DNA of 64,000 nucleotides from Rubrivivax albus. GTDB taxonomy: Bacteria > Pseudomonadota > Gammaproteobacteria > Burkholderiales > Burkholderiaceae_C. Shown one piece after another: positions 51,201-60,525 of the stretch. The stretch lies in the NCBI RefSeq assembly GCF_004016515.1, contig NZ_SACT01000002.1, forward strand, positions 62,001 to 126,000. Direction: 5' to 3'. Each line of letters begins with the position of its first letter. Positions within the stretch are counted from its first letter, which is position 1. The notes below the pieces were generated by a model that saw only the letters and a program-made list of their open reading frames with translations, did no database searches and was not told where the DNA came from. A program made the translations under genes and the position numbers.

Positions 51201-52546
51201 CGGCGGTGCTGCTGCAGCCAGCCCTCGAGGTAATGAATGCTCGTGCCGCCTTCGACGAACTTGGCGTCGACCATCAGCTCGCGGTGCAGGGGCACGTTGG
51301 TCTGGATGCCCTCGACCACCGTTTCCTGCAGCGCCGTGCGCATGCGGGCCAGCGCTTGATCCCGGGTGTCGCCGTGCACGATGATCTTGCCGATCATCGA
51401 GTCGTAGTGCGGTGGCACGAAATAGTTCGTGTAGGCGTGTGAATCGACCCGCACGCCCGGCCCGCCCGGTGGATGCCACATGGTGATCCGCCCAGGTGAC
51501 GGCACGAAGCGATAAGGATCCTCGGCGTTCACCCGGCATTCGATCGCATGCCCGCGCATCGCGATGTTGCGCTGGGCAAAGGGCAGCTTCTCGCCAGCGG
51601 CAATGCGGATCTGCATCTGCACGATGTCGATGCCCGTCACCAGTTCCGTCACCGGGTGCTCCACCTGCACCCGCGTGTTCATCTCGATGAAGTAGAACTC
51701 GCCGTTCTCGAACAGGAACTCGAAGGTGCCGGCACCGCGGTACCCGATCTTCTTGCAGGCCGCCGCACAGCGGTCGCCGATGCGCTCGATCACGCGCCGC
51801 GGAATCCCGGGCGCCGGCGCCTCCTCGATGATCTTCTGGTGGCGGCGCTGCATGGAACAGTCTCGCTCACCCAGCCACACCGCGTTGCGGTGGGTGTCGG
51901 CCAGCACCTGGATCTCGATGTGCCGCGGGTTCTCCAGGAACTTCTCCATGTAGACCGCCGGGTTGCCGAACGCTGCCCCGGCCTCGGCACGCGTAGTCTG
52001 CACGGCATTCAGCAGCGCCGCCTCGGTGTGCACCACACGCATCCCACGGCCGCCGCCGCCACCGGCGGCCTTGATGATGACCGGGTAGCCCACCGCACGG
52101 GCGATCTTCACGATCTCCTTCGGATCCTCCGGCAGCGCACCCTCGGACCCCGGCACGCAGGGCACGCCCGACCGGATCATCGCCTGCTTGGCCGACACCT
52201 TGTCGCCCATGACGCGGATCGACTCCGGCGTCGGCCCGATGAAGGCGAAGCCGCTGCGCTCCACCCGCTCGGCAAAGTCCGCGTTCTCCGACAGGAAACC
52301 ATAGCCCGGATGAATCGCCTCGGCGTCGGTCACCTCCGCCGTGGCGATGATGGCCGGCATGTTCAGGTAGCTCTGCCCCGACGGCGCCGGCCCAATGCAC
52401 ACCGCCTCGTCGGCCAGTTTGACGTACTTGGCCTCGCGGTCGGCCTCGGAGTAGACGACGACGGACTGGATGCCCATCTCGCGGCAGGCGCGCTGGACCC
52501 GCAGCGCAATTTCGCCCCGGTTGGCGATCAGGATCTTCTTGAACAC
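51197..52546 (-). CDS. accC: Biotin carboxylase subunit of acetyl-CoA carboxylase
   Basis: ATP-dependent carboxylation of the biotin on AccB, the first step of fatty acid synthesis. The 449-residue ATP-grasp protein starts at GTG 52546 ([16 protein letters not shown]). [11 protein letters not shown] is the glycine-rich ATP loop, and [17 protein letters not shown] and [13 protein letters not shown] carry catalytic residues. It begins nine bases after accB. The carboxyltransferase genes accA and accD are not in the window. Confidence 0.98.
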   Translation of the reverse strand: MFKKILIANRGEIALRVQRACREMGIQSVVVYSEADREAKYVKLADEAVCIGPAPSGQSYLNMPAIIATAEVTDAEAIHPGYGFLSENADFAERVERSGFAFIGPTPESIRVMGDKVSAKQAMIRSGVPCVPGSEGALPEDPKEIVKIARAVGYPVIIKAAGGGGGRGMRVVHTEAALLNAVQTTRAEAGAAFGNPAVYMEKFLENPRHIEIQVLADTHRNAVWLGERDCSMQRRHQKIIEEAPAPGIPRRVIERIGDRCAAACKKIGYRGAGTFEFLFENGEFYFIEMNTRVQVEHPVTELVTGIDIVQMQIRIAAGEKLPFAQRNIAMRGHAIECRVNAEDPYRFVPSPGRITMWHPPGGPGVRVDSHAYTNYFVPPHYDSMIGKIIVHGDTRDQALARMRTALQETVVEGIQTNVPLHRELMVDAKFVEGGTSIHYLEGWLQQHRR

Positions 52547-52555
52547 CGCGGTCGC

Positions 52556-53011
52556 TTACTCGACGATGAACAGCGGCTGGCCGAATTCGACCGCCTGACC
52601 GTTCTCGCACAGGATCTGGACGATCTTGCCGCTGCAGTCGGCCTCGATCTCGTTCATGATTTTCATCGCCTCGATGATGCAGACCGCCTCGCCTTCCTTG
52701 ATGCTGCTGCCCACCTCGACGAAGGGCTTGGCGCCCGGGCTGGCGGCACGGTAATAGGTGCCGACCATCGGCGACTTGATGACCTTGCCGGCGGGCGCGG
52801 CAGGCGCCTCGGCCGGCGGCACGGTGGCCGAGGCGGCCACAGGGGCAGGGGCGGCGGACGCCATCATCACCGGCGCTGGCGCCATCACCATGCCGGTCGC
52901 ACCGCCACCCTTGACGATGCGGACCTTGCCTTCGGCTTCCGTGATCTCGAGTTCGGAGATGTTCGACTCGGACACCAGGTCGACGAGTGTTTTCAGCTTG
53001 CGCAGATCCAT
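52556..53011 (-). CDS. accB: Biotin carboxyl carrier protein of acetyl-CoA carboxylase
   Basis: A 151-residue carrier with an N-terminal helical region (MDLRKLKTLVDLVSESNISE), an alanine/proline linker and the biotinyl domain. The biotinylated lysine is in EAMKIMNEIEAD; the second methionine of the usual AMKM is isoleucine. It ends VEFGQPLFIVE. GAGGAAAC precedes the ATG. First gene of accB-accC-prmA. The 175 bases upstream hold no gene and contain the least G+C-rich stretch nearby, a likely promoter region. Confidence 0.97.
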   Translation of the reverse strand: MDLRKLKTLVDLVSESNISELEITEAEGKVRIVKGGGATGMVMAPAPVMMASAAPAPVAASATVPPAEAPAAPAGKVIKSPMVGTYYRAASPGAKPFVEVGSSIKEGEAVCIIEAMKIMNEIEADCSGKIVQILCENGQAVEFGQPLFIVE

Positions 53012-53186
53012 GCGTTTCCTCGGTGGGCCACCCGCGGGTGCGGCGCCCTGTCAGTGTTCTCTGGCCGCGCACCAGCAACGTCGTGACGACGCGACTGGCC
53101 CGCAAGGTTGCGAAATGTAGTCTAGAACCCGCGGGAAGTCGACTTTTGGCAGCAAAAGAGGTCGAAAGCGCGTCTCTTGGTGGATG

Positions 53187-53696
53187 TTAGCGCGTGAAGT
53201 CGGCCAGCCTTTGCGCATCCAGTTCGCCGACATGTGTGCGCAGCAGGCGGCCATCTGCGTCGAACAGCGCCGAAAACGGCAGGCCACCACCCTCGTTGCC
53301 GAGTTGACGGCTGAGCTCGACCCCCTGGAAGCCCGCCAGGCCGATCGCGAACGGCACCGGCTGACGCTGGATGAATTCTCGCACGGGCGCGCCAGCATCT
53401 GCCGCCAGCCCCACCACCTGCCAGCCCACCGCCGGTTGCCGGCGGTGGAACTCGCCCAACAGCGGCATCTCCCGGATGCAGGGCGGGCACCACGTGGCCC
53501 AGAAATTCAGCAGCAGCGGGCGCCCCAGGTAGGAGGCCATGACCAGTTCCCCGCCGTCGGGGCGGTCGAATCGCGCCATGAACACCGGGTGCGGCGACGG
53601 CGCGACACGTTCGCGCCAGAGGGCCACACCGAGCCCGAGCGCGCCGGCACCGCCGGCGGCCGCCAGGCCGAGCACCATGCGCCGGCGCGCCGTCAC
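53187..53696 (-). CDS. TlpA-like membrane-anchored thioredoxin-fold protein
   Basis: A 169-residue protein starting at GTG 53696 (TARRRMVLGLAAAGGAGALG), so the N-terminus is a signal anchor or signal peptide. The thioredoxin fold has the redox motif WATWCPPC and the later cis-proline region GGGLPFSALFDADG. It would be a periplasmic thiol reductase, perhaps for cytochrome c maturation or general disulfide handling. The start overlaps the preceding gene's stop (GTGA). Confidence 0.9.
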   Translation of the reverse strand: MTARRRMVLGLAAAGGAGALGLGVALWRERVAPSPHPVFMARFDRPDGGELVMASYLGRPLLLNFWATWCPPCIREMPLLGEFHRRQPAVGWQVVGLAADAGAPVREFIQRQPVPFAIGLAGFQGVELSRQLGNEGGGLPFSALFDADGRLLRTHVGELDAQRLADFTR

Positions 53697-54286
53697 GGCG
53701 TCACCTCGGGCGCCAGCAGGCGCGCCACGGCCGCCGCGTCGCCACGCCACGCGCGGCCGCGCGCATCGGGTTTCAATGCACCCCGCAGGTCGTCCAGATC
53801 GTGCACCCACAGGTGCAGCATCACCCGTTCGCCGAAGGGGCGGCAGGGCACCCACAGGCTGAGCACATCGCAGGTGTCGCCGTGCCGCGAGGCCGGCCCC
53901 GCCGGGCCGGCCTCGAATGCCAGACCCTGGTCCAGCAGCAGGAGTTCGGCCGCCTTGGGGTCGTCGCAGTAGAGGTCGATCATCACCGCGGAGCGCCGGG
54001 TCGCCGTGCCACGCCAGACGGCACCCGACAGGTGCGGCCGCAGCGGCTGCAGGCGCTGCATCCAGTCCAGCGCCAGGGCCCGCAGCGCACGCAACTCGCC
54101 CGGTTGCTCGTCCGCGTGGAAGACGGCGATGTGTTCACGCACCGCGTCCTCCAGGGCCTCGTTGGACGGCAGGCTGCCACGGTAGCCCAGCGCCTTGGCC
54201 GCCTTCTGCTTCGCGCCGGCGTAGTCCAGACCGTCGTCCACCACGTGCCCCGCGGCCACCGCCAGCAGGGATTCGACATCACGCAT
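53693..54286 (-). CDS. Conserved protein of unknown function between mtgA and tlpA-like gene
   Basis: A 197-residue soluble protein that I do not recognise. The first half is helical (MRDVESLLAVAAGHVVDDGL...YAGAKQKAAKALGY, then HIAVFHADEQPGELRALRAL). The second half looks like mixed strands (SAVMIDLYCDDPKAAELLLLD, DVLSLWVPCRPFGERVMLHL). There is no signal peptide or membrane helix. The nucleotide-binding-like start of the first half suggests a nucleotidyltransferase relative, but this is weak. It is coupled to the tlpA-like gene by GTGA and follows mtgA by 84 bases. Confidence 0.75.
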   Translation of the reverse strand: MRDVESLLAVAAGHVVDDGLDYAGAKQKAAKALGYRGSLPSNEALEDAVREHIAVFHADEQPGELRALRALALDWMQRLQPLRPHLSGAVWRGTATRRSAVMIDLYCDDPKAAELLLLDQGLAFEAGPAGPASRHGDTCDVLSLWVPCRPFGERVMLHLWVHDLDDLRGALKPDARGRAWRGDAAAVARLLAPEVTP

Positions 54287-54370
54287 GCCGGTGCCCCTTC
54301 CGCAGCTGCCCATGCGGCAGCGTCGGCCGGTGACCGGCCCTGCATCCATCCGCCACATGCATCCGCCGAC

Positions 54371-55117
54371 TCATGACCACTGCACGTCCCCCATGCGACC
54401 CAGGATGACCTCGGTGCGCCCCGCCAGGTAGGCCGAGTCCGGCCGACGCTCGAAGCGCTTGGGCGCCGGCAGCATCACGGCCAGCCGCGCAGCCTGCCGT
54501 TCGCTCAGGCGCGCCGCATCGACGCGGAAGTAGCGCTGTGCCGCCGCCTGGGCGCCAAACACGCCGGCGCCCCACTCCACGTGGTTGAGGTAGACCTCCA
54601 TGATCCGCGGCTTGTCGAGCCACAGCTCCAGCCACAGCGTGAGCACCGCCTCCTGCGCCTTGCGCAGCACGGTGCGTTCGCCGGACAGCAGCATGTTCTT
54701 CGCCAGTTGCTGGGTGATGGTCGACCCGCCCACCAGCTTGGCAGGCCGCACGACCTGCCCAGGTCGGTCCGCAGCGCGCCGCTCGGCGCGCGCCTGCTGC
54801 GCCTGGTTGCGCGCCCAGGCCCGCTCGATGGCGTCCCATTCGATCCCGCCATGCTCGGTGAAGCCGGCGTCCTCGCTCGCGATCACGGCGCGCGGCAGCG
54901 CCGTCGCGATGCGCTCCGCCGGCACCCAGTCGTGCCGCCAGGTCCAGGGTTCGCCGCTGCGCCACAGCCGCCAGGCCTCGCTGCGCTGGAAGCTGGTGGA
55001 TGCCGGGTCGACCCAGGCCGCCGCGGCCACGCGCAGCGCGAAGACGCCTTGAAGCGCCAGCCCGCACACCAGCAGCATGGCCGCAAGGCGACGCAGCGAA
55101 CGCCAGCCTGCGCTCAC
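54371..55117 (-). CDS. mtgA: Monofunctional peptidoglycan glycosyltransferase
   Basis: Polymerises lipid II into glycan strands in the periplasm. The 248-residue family 51 protein has an N-terminal membrane helix (LAAMLLVCGLALQGVFAL), the catalytic glutamate in ASEDAGFTEHGG, the GGSTITQQLAKN block and RKAQEAVLTLWLE. The start GTG at 55117 overlaps the aroE stop (GTGA), the usual aroE-mtgA coupling in betaproteobacteria. Confidence 0.95.
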   Translation of the reverse strand: MSAGWRSLRRLAAMLLVCGLALQGVFALRVAAAAWVDPASTSFQRSEAWRLWRSGEPWTWRHDWVPAERIATALPRAVIASEDAGFTEHGGIEWDAIERAWARNQAQQARAERRAADRPGQVVRPAKLVGGSTITQQLAKNMLLSGERTVLRKAQEAVLTLWLELWLDKPRIMEVYLNHVEWGAGVFGAQAAAQRYFRVDAARLSERQAARLAVMLPAPKRFERRPDSAYLAGRTEVILGRMGDVQWS

Positions 55118-55977
55118 GTGCCCATCTCCAGGCGCTGGCGCAAGGCGGCCAGCACCGGTGCCGTGTCGGGTCGGCAGCCACGCCAGCCGTAGAAGGCCTC
55201 GGCCGCCTGTTCCACCAGCATGCCCAGGCCGTCGCGCGGCACGGCGCCATGGGCGCTCGCCCAGTCCAGGAACGGTCGTGCCGGCGCACCGTACATCAGG
55301 TCCACCGCCAGCGCGCCTTCGGCCAGCCGCTCCGCCGCCACCGGCACGGCCGCACCGGCCAGGCTGCTGGCACTGGCATTGACGACGACGTCGAACCGGC
55401 CAGTGGCCGCGTCGAGGCCGCCGGCCTTCAAGCGCACGCCGTGACGAGCGGCCCAATCGCCATGGCGCGCGGCCAGCGCGTGCGCTCGATCGGGCGTGCG
55501 GTTGACCACCATCACGACAGCCGGCCCGGCCTCCAGCAGCGGGCCGAGCACGCCGGCCCCGGCGCCACCGGCGCCGACCAGCAGCACGCGCTTTCCGCGC
55601 AGCGGCACACCGGCGCCGGCCTCGATGTCACGCACCAGGCCAATGCCATCGGTGTTGTCGGCCCACCAGCCCTCGGCGTCGAAGCGCAGCACGTTCGCCG
55701 CACCCGCGAGCTGTGCCCGCACGCTCACGGTCGTCGCCAGGGCCGGTACCTCGAACTTGAACGGCACCGTGACGTTACAGCCCCGCCCTCCTGCGGCTGC
55801 GAAGGCGCGCACGGTCTCGGCAAACCCGTCCATCGGCGCCAGCACGCGCTCATAGCGCAGGCGCTGCCCCGTCTGGCGTGCGAAGGCCTCGTGGATGAAG
55901 GGCGACTGGCTGTGCGCCACCGGGTTGCCCAGCACGGCGTAGCGGTCCAGGCCAGGCTCGTGCGCGTCGACGGTCAT
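55114..55977 (-). CDS. aroE: Shikimate dehydrogenase (NADP+)
   Basis: Reduces 3-dehydroshikimate to shikimate in aromatic amino acid synthesis. The 287-residue protein has the substrate-site start VLGNPVAHSQSPFIHEAF, the catalytic lysine in NVTVPFKFEV, the catalytic aspartate in ADNTDGIGLV and the NADP loop VGAGGAGAGVLGPL. It begins 19 bases after the TonB-like gene and overlaps mtgA. Confidence 0.96.
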   Translation of the reverse strand: MTVDAHEPGLDRYAVLGNPVAHSQSPFIHEAFARQTGQRLRYERVLAPMDGFAETVRAFAAAGGRGCNVTVPFKFEVPALATTVSVRAQLAGAANVLRFDAEGWWADNTDGIGLVRDIEAGAGVPLRGKRVLLVGAGGAGAGVLGPLLEAGPAVVMVVNRTPDRAHALAARHGDWAARHGVRLKAGGLDAATGRFDVVVNASASSLAGAAVPVAAERLAEGALAVDLMYGAPARPFLDWASAHGAVPRDGLGMLVEQAAEAFYGWRGCRPDTAPVLAALRQRLEMGT

Positions 55978-55996
55978 GGGGTCGGGGTCTCGGGTC

Positions 55997-56893
55997 TCAA
56001 TTGCCGGGCAGGCTGCTACTGAGAGTGGTCTCCAGCCCGTCGTCGCGCGTGAAGCGGAAGCGGGACGTGACGACGATCTGGTCGGCCTGGCGACGCATGG
56101 CCTCGCTGAAGCGCCCGAAAGGCGCCGCGGCGTAGACGATGGCCACCGCCCGCTGGTCCAGCAGACGCGAGTTTGACGGGCGCACGATCTCCGCGTCGAC
56201 GACGCGGCCACCGGCGTCGATGGTCACGTTCATCGTCAGCTCGCCGTAGAGCTTGCGGCCCCCGGCTTCGGGGAAGTCGCGCGTGCCACGCTCCTCGATG
56301 CGCCGCCGCAGCCCGTCGTAGTACAGCGCGTAGACCGCCTCCTGCGTGGCCGGGCTGATGTAGCGCTTCTTGGGCCGCGCGTTCTCGGCGTTGATGCGTT
56401 TCTCGATCTCGGCCAGCTGGCGCACCAGCTGACGGTGCCTCTCCTGCTGCGCCCGTTCGCTCGGTGTACCGGCCTCGCGGCGCGGATCGGGCGGCGGCAG
56501 CAGCGCCAGTTCGCGACGCAGCGCCGCCAGCAGCTGCTGTTGCTCGGTCTGCAACTGCTGCATCTGGCGGCGTGCGTGGTCCGGCGCATCACCCAGCTGG
56601 AAGGCATCCGACGGCGGCAGGGGCGACGTCGCCCGGCCACGCTCGGCATCGCCGCCGCCGGCCAGGTTGGCCTGGGCGATGGCCTGGGCCTTGAGCGGCG
56701 GCTCCTCGGACCGCGCGTTGACGAGGATGACCTCCAGCGGCGTGTCGCGGAACACGCGGTTGAAACCCTCCGGGTCGACGAAGCGCACGGCCAGCAACCC
56801 GGCGTGCACCGCCAGCGACACCGTCAGCGCCCACTGCAGCACCGTCATCCGGCGCAGCAGCACGCCGGCACGCTGGATGACCTGGCCGATCAC
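55997..56893 (-). CDS. TonB-like protein (orphan, C-terminal TonB domain)
   Basis: A 298-residue protein with one N-terminal membrane anchor (VLQWALTVSLAVHAGLLAV), a long charged coiled-coil-like stretch rich in glutamine and glutamate (RQMQQLQTEQQQLLAALRREL) and a C-terminal TonB fold (YGELTMNVTIDAGGRVVDAEIV). It lacks the proline-rich spacer of classical TonB, and no exbB or exbD lies nearby. It overlaps the RNase gene by ATGA. It may span the periplasm for an unknown partner, or act as a cell envelope scaffold (inference). Confidence 0.85.
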   Translation of the reverse strand: MIGQVIQRAGVLLRRMTVLQWALTVSLAVHAGLLAVRFVDPEGFNRVFRDTPLEVILVNARSEEPPLKAQAIAQANLAGGGDAERGRATSPLPPSDAFQLGDAPDHARRQMQQLQTEQQQLLAALRRELALLPPPDPRREAGTPSERAQQERHRQLVRQLAEIEKRINAENARPKKRYISPATQEAVYALYYDGLRRRIEERGTRDFPEAGGRKLYGELTMNVTIDAGGRVVDAEIVRPSNSRLLDQRAVAIVYAAAPFGRFSEAMRRQADQIVVTSRFRFTRDDGLETTLSSSLPGN

Positions 56894-58953
56894 GACGACG
56901 CCGTGCCTCCCGGGGCGGCGGTTGACGCGTCAGAGTCGCCGGGCTCGTCGACCTCGACCGCGATCGACAGGCCCGCCGCCAGCGCGGACTCGTCCTCCCC
57001 TTCGCCACCGGCGTCGTCCGCCCCGGCGTCCGGCGGCAGTGGCGCGTCCAGCTGCTCCAGCAGCGTGCCGTGCACGTCCAGCGTCAGCAGGTCGGTGCGG
57101 GCCACGCGCACGCGCACCCGGGTCCCGCGTGGCAGGCCCTCGGTACCACCCACGCGCAGCACCAGCGGCAGCGTCTCGGCGCGCACCAGGCCGTCCTTCA
57201 TGGCCGCGCAGTCCAGCGTGTCCACACCCTGCTGCTCGAGCCAGCGCAGGGTCCAGTAGCGTTCGATGCCGTGCTGGAAATCGTTGTAAGCGGCATAGGT
57301 GGCGTCGAAGGACGAGATGATGGAGAACAGCGTCGCGTCCTTGGGCCGGAATGGCGCCGCCAGCGCCGCGGTGCGGCCGTGGCACACGCAGGCGATGATC
57401 TGCCACTGGTTCACCAGGTCGGTGTACCGGCGCAGCGGCGACGTGGCCCAGGTGTACTGCGCCACGCCCATGCCGGCATGCGGCAGCGGCTTGGTGCCCA
57501 TGCGCACCTTCACGCCTGGCGCCAGGCTGGCCTGGCTGCGGTAGATGCCGGGCACGCCGCATTCCGCCAACCAGCCGCCCCAGTGGCTGTTGGCCAGGAT
57601 CATGGCCTCGGCGACCACCAGGTCCAGCGGCGCGCCGCGTCGGCGGGTGCCGATGAGCACCGGCTCGCTGCCGTCAGGCTCCCGCGAACCGTCGCTGTCC
57701 AGGCGGAAGCTGTAGTCGGGCCGGTTGAAGGTCTCCGGCCGGCCGCGCACCTGCTCGCGCCGGGCCTTGCAGTGGCGCGCCAGCCGGAAGGCGAAGGCGA
57801 GCTCCGGTGCGAACGGGTACTCGGCCAGCGCCTCGCCGGTGAGCGAGGCCTCGGTGATCACCTCGTCGAGCTGGTCATGGCGCAGATTGGCCACGATCGG
57901 CACCCGCTCGACCCGTGTCTCGGCCGACAGGACCTCCAGCGTCGCCTCGTCGATGTGCAGGTACAGGCTCAGCGCCGGGCAGTCGCGGCCTTCGTCCAGC
58001 GTGTAGGCGCGCACCACCGCGTCGGGCAGCATCGTCAGCTTCCAGCCCGGCATGTAGACGGTGGACAACCGCTCGCGTGCGATCTTGTCCAGCGGTGAAT
58101 CGGGCGCGATGGCCAGGCCCGGCGCGGCGATGTGGATGCCGAAGATGACCGTGCCCTGGCCCAGGCCGGTCACCGACAGGGCATCGTCGATCTCGGTGGT
58201 GGCCGAATCGTCGATGGAAAAGGCCTGCACGGGTGCCAGCGGCAGGTCGTCCGTGATCTCCGGCACCGGCAGGTCGGGAAACCCGGTGCCGCGCGGAAAC
58301 TGGTCGAAGAGGAAACGCCGCCAGTGGAACTGGTAGGGGCTGTCGATGGCACCGGCGGCCTGCAGCAGGTCCAGCGGCGCGCGCTGCGCCGCCTTGGCCG
58401 CCTGCACCACGGCCTTGTATTCCGGGCCGTTCTTGTCCGGCTTGAACAGGATGCGGTAGAGCTGTTCGCGCACCGCGTCCGGGCAACGCCCCTCGACCAG
58501 ATCGCTGGCCCAGGCATCGATCTGCTGCGCCACCTGCTTCTTGCGCTCGATGGCCAACAGGGCCGCCTTGACCGTCTCCTCCGGTGCCTTGCGGTACTGC
58601 CCCTTGCCGGCCCGGCGGAAGTAGTGCGGCGCATCGTGCAGGCGCAGCAGCGCGGCGGCCTGCTGCACCGGCCCGGCCGACGCGTCGAAGTAGTCGCGCG
58701 CCAGGTCGGCGAAACCGAAGTCGGCCTCCGGGGCGAATTCCCAGGCCAGGTCGAGGTCGATGTCGGCCGCCTGCTGCGCCGCCTCGGCCAGCAGGTCGGC
58801 CGGTGCCGGCTTCTCGAAACGCAGCAGCACGTTGGCTGCCTTCACCTTCACGCGCTTGCCGGAGTCGAGCTCGACCTGCATCGAGCTCTCCGCCTCGGAC
58901 ATCACGCGGCCGGCCAGGAACTTGCCGGCGTCATCGAACAGGGCGTAGGTCAC
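56890..58953 (-). CDS. RNase II/R-family (RNB domain) exoribonuclease
   Basis: A 687-residue RNB protein. The catalytic acidic cluster appears in SIDDSATTEIDDALSV, and ATSPLRRYTDLVNQWQ is the conserved C-terminal part of the RNB domain. The N-terminal part lacks the clear cold-shock domains of RNase R but starts with a short beta domain (GRVMSEAESSMQVELDSGKRV). The C-terminus has an acidic tail instead of the basic tail of RNase R. So it is the shorter type common in betaproteobacteria. It is first in the operon with tonB-like, aroE and mtgA, starting at GTG 58953 just after a CACAAT. Confidence 0.92.
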   Translation of the reverse strand: MTYALFDDAGKFLAGRVMSEAESSMQVELDSGKRVKVKAANVLLRFEKPAPADLLAEAAQQAADIDLDLAWEFAPEADFGFADLARDYFDASAGPVQQAAALLRLHDAPHYFRRAGKGQYRKAPEETVKAALLAIERKKQVAQQIDAWASDLVEGRCPDAVREQLYRILFKPDKNGPEYKAVVQAAKAAQRAPLDLLQAAGAIDSPYQFHWRRFLFDQFPRGTGFPDLPVPEITDDLPLAPVQAFSIDDSATTEIDDALSVTGLGQGTVIFGIHIAAPGLAIAPDSPLDKIARERLSTVYMPGWKLTMLPDAVVRAYTLDEGRDCPALSLYLHIDEATLEVLSAETRVERVPIVANLRHDQLDEVITEASLTGEALAEYPFAPELAFAFRLARHCKARREQVRGRPETFNRPDYSFRLDSDGSREPDGSEPVLIGTRRRGAPLDLVVAEAMILANSHWGGWLAECGVPGIYRSQASLAPGVKVRMGTKPLPHAGMGVAQYTWATSPLRRYTDLVNQWQIIACVCHGRTAALAAPFRPKDATLFSIISSFDATYAAYNDFQHGIERYWTLRWLEQQGVDTLDCAAMKDGLVRAETLPLVLRVGGTEGLPRGTRVRVRVARTDLLTLDVHGTLLEQLDAPLPPDAGADDAGGEGEDESALAAGLSIAVEVDEPGDSDASTAAPGGTASS

Positions 58954-58966
58954 GCCCCGGATTGTG
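58954..58966 (-). promoter_or_regulatory. Candidate leaderless promoter of the RNB gene
   Basis: On the minus strand CACAAT (58966-58961) is followed by CCGGGGC and the GTG at 58953. Only 15 bases separate this gene from the stop of the preceding one, so the signal would lie entirely in that gap; read-through from upstream is an alternative. Confidence 0.35.
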
Positions 58967-58968
58967 GC

Positions 58969-60420
58969 CTAGCGCCGTGGCTGGGCAATCGTGTAGGCCG
59001 ACAGCTGGCCCGTCGTGCGGTCCAGCGCCAGGCCCGTCTTGGTCACGCCGTCGACGAGGAAGGCCACGGCACCGACGCAGGCCTCGCCGCTGTGCCGGGC
59101 CAGCGCCTGGCCCTTGCGATTGGTGCGCAGCGTGACGACCTGGTCGAGGTAGTAATCGTCCAGGAAACGGCCGCGCAAGGTGGCACCGGCCACCGGCAGA
59201 CCGTCACCGCCGACGACGGTGATGCGTGCCGACACCTCGTTGCGCGCACCGGGGGTGCACTGGCCGGGCGGCTGCCCCGGCTCGGAGACCATGCGGCCCT
59301 TCATCGCAATCGCGCTCACGCGCAGGCAGTTCTCGGCGCAGGGCTGTACCGGCACCAGCTTGGCCAGGCGGTGGCTGCGGCCGATGAGCACCTGGGCCAG
59401 GATGCTGCCGTCGTCGGCCATCTCGCCGGGGGCCCCCACGCCGGCCTCGGGATACGCGGCGGACACGAAGCTGGTCAGGCTCTGTGCCGGACCATCCGGC
59501 CCGAAGGAGATCAGCCCCGAGCTCAGGATGTGGCCCGTGATGGTGCCGCTGCTTTGCACGCCCCCAACCCCATAGGGCACCGACGAGGCCGCCGGCCCCG
59601 CGAGCACCTGCCAGCCTCCGGCGTCGCTGTAACGTGCCAGGTAGCGGTAGCCCTGGCTGGTGCCCGAGGTGGAAAGCAGGAAGCTGGCCCGCATGCCGTC
59701 GTCGTTGACGGCGCCGGTCAAGGTCGAGGTGTTGCCGTAAAACCCGGCCGGAGGCGGCGCGGCCGCCGTGGCGCTGCCCGGCTCGCCGAAGCGGTAGGTC
59801 AACGTGCGCGTGGCGACGGTGCCGCCCGGGCTGACGGCCACGGGTTCGTCGGCCGGGTAGCCCATCGCCGTCAGGCTCTGGATGCCTTCTGCTGCCGTCC
59901 ACGTGAACGGATCCTGCGCGACGAACCAGGTGCGGGCCAGACCGATCACGCGGTTGCTGTCGTCGATGCCGGCCGGGATCGCGTCTGCGAAGCCCGCCAG
60001 CTGGCCGATCGGCGTGGCGTCGTGCCCGCTGCCGTCGGCGCGCGGCACCCACACGTGGCCGGCCCCGCCAGTGGCGTCCAGGCGCATCGCCGTGCCGGCG
60101 ATCCAGCCGCTGGCGTTGACGCCGCTGAAGCTCAGATAAGCAGCACCTTCGGGCACCGTGAGCAACTGTCGGCGCCCCTCGACCCAGATGGCCGGGACGT
60201 TGAAGATCGGCGGGCAGCCAACGCAGGGCGGCGGCAGGCTGGTGCTGCCGACCACGACGCGACCGAGCCGGTCCATCGCCACCCCGCTGGCGACGGAGGC
60301 GATGTAGTCGATGGCATAGGTCTGCGCCTGCACGGCGCCAGCCAAGCTCAGCCCGCCCAGTGTCAGCCAGCGCGCCAGCCCACGCACACCACGCCGCACC
60401 CGCATCCGTCCGGTCGACAT
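58969..60420 (-). CDS. Secreted HAF-repeat-like protein with C-terminal Ig-like domain
   Basis: A 483-residue exported protein with a signal peptide (RGLARWLTLGGLSLAGAVQAQ). It has repeated motifs of about 60-70 residues such as SFSGVNASGWIAGTAMRLD, GIDDSNRVIGLARTW, AVSPGGTVATRTLTY and GAVNDDGMRASFLLS, the pattern of extracellular HAF-type propeller repeats. The last 90 residues (SARITVVGGDGLPVAGATLRG, then VTLRTNRKGQALARH) look like a bacterial Ig-like adhesion domain. Function is unknown; surface or extracellular location is inferred. GGGAGAA precedes the ATG. It is a single gene with about 105 bases of gene-free DNA upstream. Confidence 0.75.
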   Translation of the reverse strand: MSTGRMRVRRGVRGLARWLTLGGLSLAGAVQAQTYAIDYIASVASGVAMDRLGRVVVGSTSLPPPCVGCPPIFNVPAIWVEGRRQLLTVPEGAAYLSFSGVNASGWIAGTAMRLDATGGAGHVWVPRADGSGHDATPIGQLAGFADAIPAGIDDSNRVIGLARTWFVAQDPFTWTAAEGIQSLTAMGYPADEPVAVSPGGTVATRTLTYRFGEPGSATAAAPPPAGFYGNTSTLTGAVNDDGMRASFLLSTSGTSQGYRYLARYSDAGGWQVLAGPAASSVPYGVGGVQSSGTITGHILSSGLISFGPDGPAQSLTSFVSAAYPEAGVGAPGEMADDGSILAQVLIGRSHRLAKLVPVQPCAENCLRVSAIAMKGRMVSEPGQPPGQCTPGARNEVSARITVVGGDGLPVAGATLRGRFLDDYYLDQVVTLRTNRKGQALARHSGEACVGAVAFLVDGVTKTGLALDRTTGQLSAYTIAQPRR

Positions 60421-60525
60421 CTTCGTTCTCCCGTCATCGAAGATTCGACGGTACGGGAAAAATATCCCAACGAAAAGCCTTCCTGGCCTGCCGACCCCGG
60501 CCCTGATTGGGCCGCTTGACCTGGG

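Noticed and set aside
60490..60525. Short G+C-rich hairpins after fabG followed by TTTT further on
   Set aside because: The stem nearest the T run is only three to four pairs; not strong enough to call a terminator.
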